Shown here: one piece after another, positions 55,252 through 61,180 of the stretch | How the letters are laid out: every line of letters begins with the position of its first letter | How positions within the stretch are numbered: position 1 is the first letter of the stretch | DNA from: an uncultured Thalassotalea sp. | Lineage (GTDB): Bacteria; Pseudomonadota; Gammaproteobacteria; Enterobacterales; Alteromonadaceae | Reading direction: 5' to 3' | Length of the DNA stretch: 64,000 bases | Assembly: GCA_947502355.1 (NCBI GenBank) | Contig: CANMZP010000016.1 | Location: forward strand, 28,338-92,337 | Made by a program: the position numbers and the translations under genes | The notes under the pieces: model-generated | What the model was told of the DNA's origin: nothing | Database searches by the model: none | The model's input: only the letters and a program-made list of their open reading frames with translations

Positions 55252-55445
55252 GCTACACCTCCGTTACGAGCAGAGATGCGAGATTCAACCCAATCAAATA
55301 CTTCTGCTTGTACCCAAGCACTTGAGCGTTCGGTTAGTTTAACTGGTTGTGGAAATTCGCCTCTTTGAGCTAGAGCATATGTGTGTGAGCGAGATAGCCC
55401 CGTGATAGTTAAGACTTCTTTTAGTTTGATTAATCTTGTGTTCAT
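55248..55445 (-). CDS. alpA: AlpA-family regulator / excisionase
   Basis: 65 residues: RLIKLKEVLTITGLSRSHTYALAQRGEFPQPVKLTERSSAWVQAEVFDWVESRIS, with the AlpA hallmark of MerR-like HTH then SAWVQAEV..W. AlpA proteins activate the integrase gene or serve as excisionase in P4-like elements. First gene of the leftward replication operon. Confidence 0.88.
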   Translation of the reverse strand: MNTRLIKLKEVLTITGLSRSHTYALAQRGEFPQPVKLTERSSAWVQAEVFDWVESRISARNGGVA

Positions 55446-55567
55446 GTTTACACCTTTTGGTTTAATCTCCGCTCGGTATTAAGTGGAGTGGGTGTATTAC
55501 AAGATTTTTAAGCGATCGCTCCCTCACAGGTAGGGGAAGCTAATTCCCCACCTAGGAAATTTAGTGG

Positions 55568-56338
55568 CTAGTTTTTTTGGCTATCTAAGTAACTCAAAGC
55601 ATCGGTTAATAGCCGCTCATCTACCTTAGATAACCCGTATTGATTGATGTCCAGCTCTACCGCTAGATCTATTAACAGTTCCTTGATTTGGCTTTTGTTT
55701 GGTGATGAACCAGAAGCGTATTTATGACTTTTTGCTAAGTGGTGCATCAATAGCCCAATAACTTTTAAGGCTGTGTTTGAAGGTTTGCTAGTAGATTGGC
55801 GTTGGTCGCTATTGGGTTTTAATGCTCTAACCTTAATATCACTCTCTAAAATGAAAACATCGTCAATGTTTAAATGCTCATCTAACGCAGGATCAAAAAT
55901 CCACTTCAACGAGCCACCATTATAATTTGTATTCATGCCATCAAGTAACGATTGGTTTTTGGCTAATTGTGCATTTAATAGGTCTAGTTTGTTGAACTTG
56001 TCATTAACAAGAAGCGAGGTGATGCATTCGGTGTCGAGTCTTAATACTTCCCCTTGTTTTACTGTGAGTTCTTTCTGAATGGGATTCTGGTCGCGGTTGT
56101 AGTCAAATAATGGAAACCAGTCACCATTTTGAACAAAGACCTCGCCTCTTTCATCATAATGATTTGAGTATTCTGAGAGTTGTAAAACAAAAGATTGGAG
56201 CTGTTTTGCTGGATAAAACAACCCCAGCTCATTAGCTGCCGCTGCCTTCAGTAACGCCTTCTCTGAAATTTGAAGCTGTGAGGCTGCCTCGTTAAAGGGT
56301 ACTAGATCAAACACGCTAAGCTTTGAATCTGTGCTCAT
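55568..56338 (-). CDS. Hypothetical island protein (256 aa)
   Basis: No family recognised. The N-terminus FDLVPFNEAASQLQISEKALLKAAAANELGLF looks like an HTH or AlpA-like segment. The middle is mixed alpha/beta (LDTECITSLLVNDKF, SLKWIFDP). The C-terminus (KVIGLLMHHLAKSHKYASGSSPNKSQIKELLIDLAVELDIN) resembles small accessory replication proteins. Soluble, with no signal peptide. It is the last gene before attR and the likely head of the replication region. Confidence 0.6.
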   Translation of the reverse strand: MSTDSKLSVFDLVPFNEAASQLQISEKALLKAAAANELGLFYPAKQLQSFVLQLSEYSNHYDERGEVFVQNGDWFPLFDYNRDQNPIQKELTVKQGEVLRLDTECITSLLVNDKFNKLDLLNAQLAKNQSLLDGMNTNYNGGSLKWIFDPALDEHLNIDDVFILESDIKVRALKPNSDQRQSTSKPSNTALKVIGLLMHHLAKSHKYASGSSPNKSQIKELLIDLAVELDINQYGLSKVDERLLTDALSYLDSQKN

Positions 56339-56726
56339 TTAAATTTTCCATATTTTTGTTGTTACAGTCATGTTTATTGCTAAAGTTTTGAGTATTGTAG
56401 TCATAAGACATCTAGGTAGTCGACCCACTCTTGCATCATTAGAGATCTCTAAGCAAGTAATTCTGCTTTGTTATAAATAGCCCTAATACGACTTTTATGT
56501 CTGTGTTAAGATAAATACTGGGATTTAAAGTTTGCTCATGAGCGCGTTTGTGATTAGCTATGTAAGAAGAACTAATCTTTAGAAGATAACCCAGAATGCT
56601 TCCATGAATAAAGTGCATTTAGCATTAACTAAGTGGTGGGTTTATTGGTGGGTAAATTAGCCTTATACCGAGCAATCTATGCTGAAGCCCTTATTAATTA
56701 AAGCATCCCCATTCAATTCCATATTA
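56339..56726. other. Right end of the island before attR
   Basis: No gene. Contains two TGGTGGGT arm-type sites (56634-56641 and 56646-56653) facing attR, matching the sites next to attL. Confidence 0.65.
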
Positions 56727-56745
56727 AGATCCAGAACATCGAGTA
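56727..56745. repeat. attR core with displaced YicC tail
   Basis: AGATCCAGAACATCGAGTA, 17 of 19 identical to attL. In frame it reads KIQNIE then TAG, the tail of the original yicC. Confidence 0.8.
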
Positions 56746-56975
56746 GAAATTTATTAACCTTTACACTTTATATGATGTTATAAACCTTCACTTACCGTCA
56801 CTACACTAGTGACGGCAATTAGAGTTAGAAAGTTGTTCGGAAGCAGGTTTACGAGTCTTTGAACGGGTGGCCCCCGTTCTTGCTTCATATTTGATCTTTA
56901 TTAACTATGTCAAATCACAGCTAATTTTTCAGGTGGGCAGAGTTTCTATTAGATAATTTTTGTAATTTATAAAAT
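56746..56975. other. Chromosomal sequence right of attR with hairpin
   Basis: CCGTCACTA-CAC-TAGTGACGG (56795-56815) is a perfect stem without a T-run, possibly the former yicC transcript end. AACGGG/CCCGTT pairs around 56860. No gene. Confidence 0.45.
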
Positions 56976-58292
56976 TTAATCTATCAGCCTGACTTGATTC
57001 AAAAAATTAGAATAATAAAGTGGAAGAACAATATCTTTTGGATCTGTTCCGCCAACTGCTCCTATCAGCTTAATTGTGTTTTCAGGGGCATACCTTTCTT
57101 TGAATGAAGACAAGCTTTTTGCTTTGGTGTTTTTACCTGCTTTAACTTCCACGGGAATAACGCTATTTCCTTTCTCTAAAAGAAATTCTATTTCTGCTGT
57201 ATTCTCGGACCAACTATAACTTTCATCGTAACCATAAGATAAGAGTTCATTTTGGATAAAGTTTTCAGCAATAACGCCCTTGAACAACATATCACCCATG
57301 TTTAAGGCCGATTCATTTATTCCCAAGGAACAACTTAGAAGGCCAACATCTAAATAGAATAGCTTGAAGAAGCTATTTTTCCTAATGGCTCTCAAAGGGA
57401 CGATAGGTCTCTTATTAATAACAAAGCACTTCGATATAAGGTGTGTTTTTTCTAGCCACTCAATAATGTTTGAAAAGTCTCTATAAGAAGACTTCTTTTC
57501 AATTATACCTTTGAAAGTGAATCGTTTTACATTTCCTTCAATATTCTTCTGTATTTGATCAATGACACTTTTAAATACTTGACTTATATGTAGCGCGTTC
57601 ATTTTGCCTGAGTATTTACCAAAATCTCGCTCATATCCTTGTAATATGTCTTTTTGGATTTGCCTTACTTTTCTACGTCTTTCCGCGGTGGATTTCTCCT
57701 TGGTATCTAACCAACTTTGTACAGATTCTGGCATGCCACCCACGAAGAAATAATCAACCAATTTAGACCATAATTGATTGTGGACCAGTTTGGTTCTATC
57801 CATTTTTTGAAACATAGAATATTCTAGCTCAGAGCCTAGCGCCATTATGAATTCTTCAATATTCATTGGCCTCAACGTTAGTCCGTGGACCTTTCCTACA
57901 GGAAAACTATCTAATAAACCAATATTTGAGCCGCTAGAGCATACAAACCATTGCGGTTTGTCTTCAGCTATAAACTTCAGAGATTGTACAGCCCTAGGGC
58001 ACTCTCCAATTTCATCAAATATAATTAAATCCTTTTCTGGATTTACTCTCTTATTTAGAAATAGACTAATTCCATCTATAATCCTCTCAGGCTCTAAATC
58101 GTCTTCGAAAAGTAAAGAAGCGTCTGGAGATTTCAAGAAATCGATTGTATGAACATTATCAAAATATGCTTTTCCAAAAAGCTCTTTTAAAAGATACGAC
58201 TTTCCTACCTGTCTTGCTCCATCGAGCAATATAGGCTTTCGTTTTTCAGCATCTTTCCAGTTTAGTAGCTCTTCTAGTAGTAATCGTTTCAT
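56976..58292 (-). CDS. AAA_14 / DUF4143 ATPase
   Basis: 438 residues. Walker A in LLDGARQVGKSYLLKELFG, Walker B in DLIIFDEIGECPRAVQSL. The C-terminal DUF4143 domain has the restriction-like fold pattern FIQNELLSYGYDESYSWSENTAEIEFLLEKGNSVIPVEVKAG. Proteins of this type are widespread in bacteria, often near mobile or toxin genes. No function is established for this one. Stands alone, 612 bp from hipB. Confidence 0.85.
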   Translation of the reverse strand: MKRLLLEELLNWKDAEKRKPILLDGARQVGKSYLLKELFGKAYFDNVHTIDFLKSPDASLLFEDDLEPERIIDGISLFLNKRVNPEKDLIIFDEIGECPRAVQSLKFIAEDKPQWFVCSSGSNIGLLDSFPVGKVHGLTLRPMNIEEFIMALGSELEYSMFQKMDRTKLVHNQLWSKLVDYFFVGGMPESVQSWLDTKEKSTAERRRKVRQIQKDILQGYERDFGKYSGKMNALHISQVFKSVIDQIQKNIEGNVKRFTFKGIIEKKSSYRDFSNIIEWLEKTHLISKCFVINKRPIVPLRAIRKNSFFKLFYLDVGLLSCSLGINESALNMGDMLFKGVIAENFIQNELLSYGYDESYSWSENTAEIEFLLEKGNSVIPVEVKAGKNTKAKSLSSFKERYAPENTIKLIGAVGGTDPKDIVLPLYYSNFLNQVRLID

Positions 58293-58352
58293 AATTAAAT
58301 CACTTTTTTCCTTCTAACTTCCATAAATATATATGATAAAACAGATTCCATA

Positions 58353-58408
58353 CAACTTATTCCTATGAATAATATGGATAAACCCGCTTTATTCATAGGA
58401 ATAAGTTG
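58353..58408. repeat. 20-bp perfect inverted repeat upstream of the DUF4143 gene
   Basis: CAACTTATTCCTATGAATAA (58353-58372) and its exact reverse complement (58389-58408), 16-base spacer. It lies 61 bp before the ATPase start. No T-run is next to the stem and no target duplication is visible, so it is more like an operator or a structured 5' leader. Confidence 0.75.
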
Positions 58409-58718
58409 AAATTTCAGTTTTTAATATGAGCTTTAGGAAGTTTCAATTGAGCCCAAAACACTAGTAATACATTTGAGCCATTCTATGCAAAAGCGAAATG
58501 TTGACAGACTTTTTGCTAAATTTGGCAATAATCTGTCCATGTTTGACAAGCATACCGCCAATAACAACTCAAAATGTTGACATTACTAAAAAACAACAAG
58601 TTAGATCGACTCTCTCATATAAACCATCCCTAGAAACCTGTTGCGTATTCCTTTTTTGTATCCACCTCTATTCATCTCCACTACTTCAAGTGATTTCTCT
58701 GTCAATATCAAACAATTA

Positions 58719-58886
58719 TTCACCACCATTGATGAACAATTGTTGAATTGCTACCATTACACAATATATTCACCAATAGCGGTGAATATAGTCCCCGTTA
58801 AAACTACTGCTTGTTTTATTCACCCATAGTAGTGAATATTTCTTGCTAATATGAAGCCCACTAATATAATCACTATTAGTGGTGAA
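58719..58886. promoter_or_regulatory. Four HipB-type operator palindromes, 50-bp spacing
   Basis: TTCACC-N6-TGATGAA-like units at 58719-58736, 58769-58786, 58819-58836 and 58869-58886. The second is perfect over TATTCACC/GGTGAATA; the others have one or two changed bases. Centres are 58727.5, 58777.5, 58827.5 and 58877.5, so spacing is exactly 50 bp. They lie directly before hipB, as the autoregulatory operators of E. coli hipBA do, though that consensus (TATCC-N8-GGATA) differs. Confidence 0.75.
58843..58870 (+). promoter_or_regulatory. hipBA promoter
   Basis: TTGCTA (58843-58848), 16-base spacer, TATAAT (58865-58870). The -10 box overlaps the fourth palindrome and the -35 lies just after the third, so a bound repressor would block RNA polymerase. 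Confidence 0.65.
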
Positions 58887-58904
58887 CAATAGGGTGCTAT
58901 CAAT

Positions 58905-59195
58905 ATGGCTAATCGAGTTAAAGTTTCAGACATGCCCAACTCTGCATATATAGAAGATGCAGAAGTACTAGGTAAGCTGGTCAAAGCAAAACGAACAAAT
59001 ATGAATATGAAACTGGCAGATTGCGCAGCGCTATGTGGAATAGGCATAAATACTCTATCACGTATTGAAAACGGCAATGCTAATTGCACTTTGTCCGCAG
59101 TATTTTCAGTCTTACATGGATTAGGAATAAAGCTAACGACAAAAGAGCTATCAAATCCCAACTCTAATTCTTTAGCAGATAACGAGTGGGTTTAA
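58905..59195 (+). CDS. hipB: Antitoxin HipB, XRE-family DNA-binding protein
   Basis: 96 residues with an HTH_XRE domain (about 23-78): LGKLVKAKRTNMNMKLADCAALCGIGINTLSRIENGNANCTLSAVFSVLHGLGI. Usual antitoxin length. It ends 3 bp before hipA. Expected to bind HipA and to repress the pair through the four upstream palindromes. Confidence 0.88.
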   Translation: MANRVKVSDMPNSAYIEDAEVLGKLVKAKRTNMNMKLADCAALCGIGINTLSRIENGNANCTLSAVFSVLHGLGIKLTTKELSNPNSNSLADNEWV

Positions 59196-59198
59196 CGG

Positions 59199-60542
59199 AT
59201 GAATGATAAATTAGATGCTTACAGCCTAAATGTAAAATTTGCAAAAAACGTTATCGGTGAACTATCACTGAGCAAAGAAGTAGGCCTGCCCAAACTAGAA
59301 TACAATAATGATTGGCAACAACATGGATTTGCCATCTCTCCAAGTTTAACTCTTGATAATAACCACGATAGCTCTGTTGCATATAATTTCCTTGATAATG
59401 CCTTACCCGAAGGCGACGCTCGTTTACTGCTTGCCGAAAGGGCCGGGGTCTCGGAAAAGAATGTTTTCTCACAAATAAGAGAAATAGGTGAAGATCTTTC
59501 TGGAGCTATCACTTTTACGCCAAACACCATTGAACAGAGCACCAATGAAACTAATAAACCCACTTTCAGATTACTAACTGAAGATGAGCTTGAAAGTAGA
59601 TTGGATACCAAAGAAGACATAGGTTTATTAACTTGGGATGATAAGCCAAGGCTGAGTGTGGCAGGTGTTCAGGACAAGCTAAATATCTTCATAAATGAAA
59701 ATGGCGAGATTGGATTTGGTGATGGGGCACTATGCTCTACCCATATCTTAAAATTTGAAAAGAAGAGTTGTCTGAATCTCGTTTTAAACGAGTACTTTTG
59801 TATGAAGCTCTCCTCAGCAGTTGGCTTACCTACAGCCGAAGTCGAATTCATTCGATTTGGAAAGCACCCAGCGCTTATAGTTCAACGTTTTGATAGAAAG
59901 TATGTTTCCGAGAAAAAACAGGTATTTAGGAGGCACGTCATTGATGGTTGCCAAGCTTTAAACTTGCCTAGAGATTTTAAATACGAACGCAACTTGGGAG
60001 ACAACCGGGATGTACAGCATATAAGAGATGGGGCAAGTCTCCCTAAATTATTTGAATTCAGTAATTCAATGTCTTCCCCTGCCGAAAGTGCACAATGGCT
60101 CATTAATTGGCAGCTATTTAACTTGATAATTAGTAATTATGACAGTCATGGTAAAAACGTGTCACTATTTTGGGGCAAGGATAACAGCAGTTTCACTCCA
60201 GCTTATGACCTCGTAAATATTGCCATGTTTTCTCAATTTAAGCATGTGTTAGCAATGGCGATGGGAGACGAATTTGACCCCAATGATATCAATGCTTATC
60301 AACTAGCTGATTTTGCAGAGACTTGTGCGATAGATAAAAAATTACTGGCAAGGTTACTTTCTAATTTAACAAAAAAAGTGCTGACCACTTTAACAGCAGA
60401 ATCTTTTTTTCATGATCTAATCCAATCCAATAATTTTTCAGAAGAAGAGCAAGTATACTTAGGCCAATTGAAAGAGAATATTGCATCAAGAGCACAACAT
60501 TTAAACTCTCAAACCTCATTGATCTCAACAATAGAAGTGTAA
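59199..60542 (+). CDS. hipA: Toxin HipA, Ser/Thr kinase
   Basis: 447 residues, normal HipA length. The N-terminal couple domain (about 35-115) contains YNFLDNALPEGDARLLLAERAG. Kinase features: LSVAGVQDKLNIFINENG (autophosphorylation / ATP loop), VQRFDRKYV, the catalytic SNYDSHGKNVSLFW, and the metal Asp in TPAYDLVNIAMF. No active-site residue looks lost, so it may be active. E. coli HipA phosphorylates glutamyl-tRNA synthetase and induces persistence; the target here is not known. Confidence 0.9.
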   Translation: MNDKLDAYSLNVKFAKNVIGELSLSKEVGLPKLEYNNDWQQHGFAISPSLTLDNNHDSSVAYNFLDNALPEGDARLLLAERAGVSEKNVFSQIREIGEDLSGAITFTPNTIEQSTNETNKPTFRLLTEDELESRLDTKEDIGLLTWDDKPRLSVAGVQDKLNIFINENGEIGFGDGALCSTHILKFEKKSCLNLVLNEYFCMKLSSAVGLPTAEVEFIRFGKHPALIVQRFDRKYVSEKKQVFRRHVIDGCQALNLPRDFKYERNLGDNRDVQHIRDGASLPKLFEFSNSMSSPAESAQWLINWQLFNLIISNYDSHGKNVSLFWGKDNSSFTPAYDLVNIAMFSQFKHVLAMAMGDEFDPNDINAYQLADFAETCAIDKKLLARLLSNLTKKVLTTLTAESFFHDLIQSNNFSEEEQVYLGQLKENIASRAQHLNSQTSLISTIEV

Positions 60543-61180
60543 CGAGAACTTTTTAAGTGCTTGTAGCTGATAGTTACTAATTGAGGGCCGATTGGTCCTA
60601 AGCTAACGCCAGCTATTTTGCTGAGTTAGGTGTATTAGTACACTGGTGATCAATTTTAGATTTATGTGAGCTAGGGAAAAGGTATTCGCTGTCGTTTGAT
60701 AGCTCTTTAACTTTGCCCAAAATTAATTATAAAAAATGTAAGCTAGACTCTTTGAAATTATCCATTAACGCCTTTCAGTAAAAACTTGACGAAGAGTCGG
60801 TAAATGAATTGGTGTTCTTCCTGATCTCCCAAATTCATCAGCTCATTGATGTGGCCTGCAAAGACACCAATAACATTTGCGACCAACTCCAGCGGCAATA
60901 GCTTAATGATAAGTTTGAGATCAACAAACTCAATGAAAGAGTTGAACTACTGACTTCACAAATTGAGGCCGACGAAACACCGTCAATCATCCGACTCCCC
61001 TAGCGACCAAATAAAAGCTACCCAAACCCAAGTATTGAATTTCTTAATTTGTTAAACGGCTAAGAAATTCAACTATTTGTAGCTTGACAATAAGCAAGCC
61101 TTAGTGAATAACACTCCGTTAAAATACTTCAATATTTAGCGAAGTGATATCCATGTTTTTATCCATCGGCTCTTTCCAAA
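60543..61180. other. Degraded or non-coding region
   Basis: 638 bases with no intact gene. From about 60785 a frame reads DEESVNELVFFLISQIHQLID, then CDQLQRQ and a stop, and continues to about 61002 beyond it, like a broken coiled-coil gene (possibly a transposase start). At 61035-61072 TTGAATTTCTTA and TAAGAAATTCAA form a perfect 12-bp inverted repeat with a 14-base spacer. Confidence 0.45.

Larger units (their letters stand above)
49462..56745. mobile_element. 7.3-kb integrative element in yicC
   Basis: Bounded by imperfect direct repeats of the yicC 3' end, with an integrase gene next to attL and AlpA/RepA-like genes toward attR. The attR still encodes KIQNIE-stop, the displaced original YicC tail. 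Clusters of TGGTGGGT sites flank both ends. The yicC 3' end is the known target of the Vibrio mobilisable genomic islands related to MGIVflInd1; this element has a compatible integrase position but I see no recognisable oriT. It looks like a small satellite or genomic island. Confidence 0.82.

Noticed and set aside
58498..58829. Two overlapping plus-strand ORFs upstream of hipB
   Set aside because: They run through the operator palindromes, lack ribosome-binding sites and show no protein-like pattern.
60785..61002. Coiled-coil ORF after hipA (possible IS66-type transposase start)
   Set aside because: An in-frame stop interrupts it, there is no start codon context, and no transposase motif can be named with confidence.
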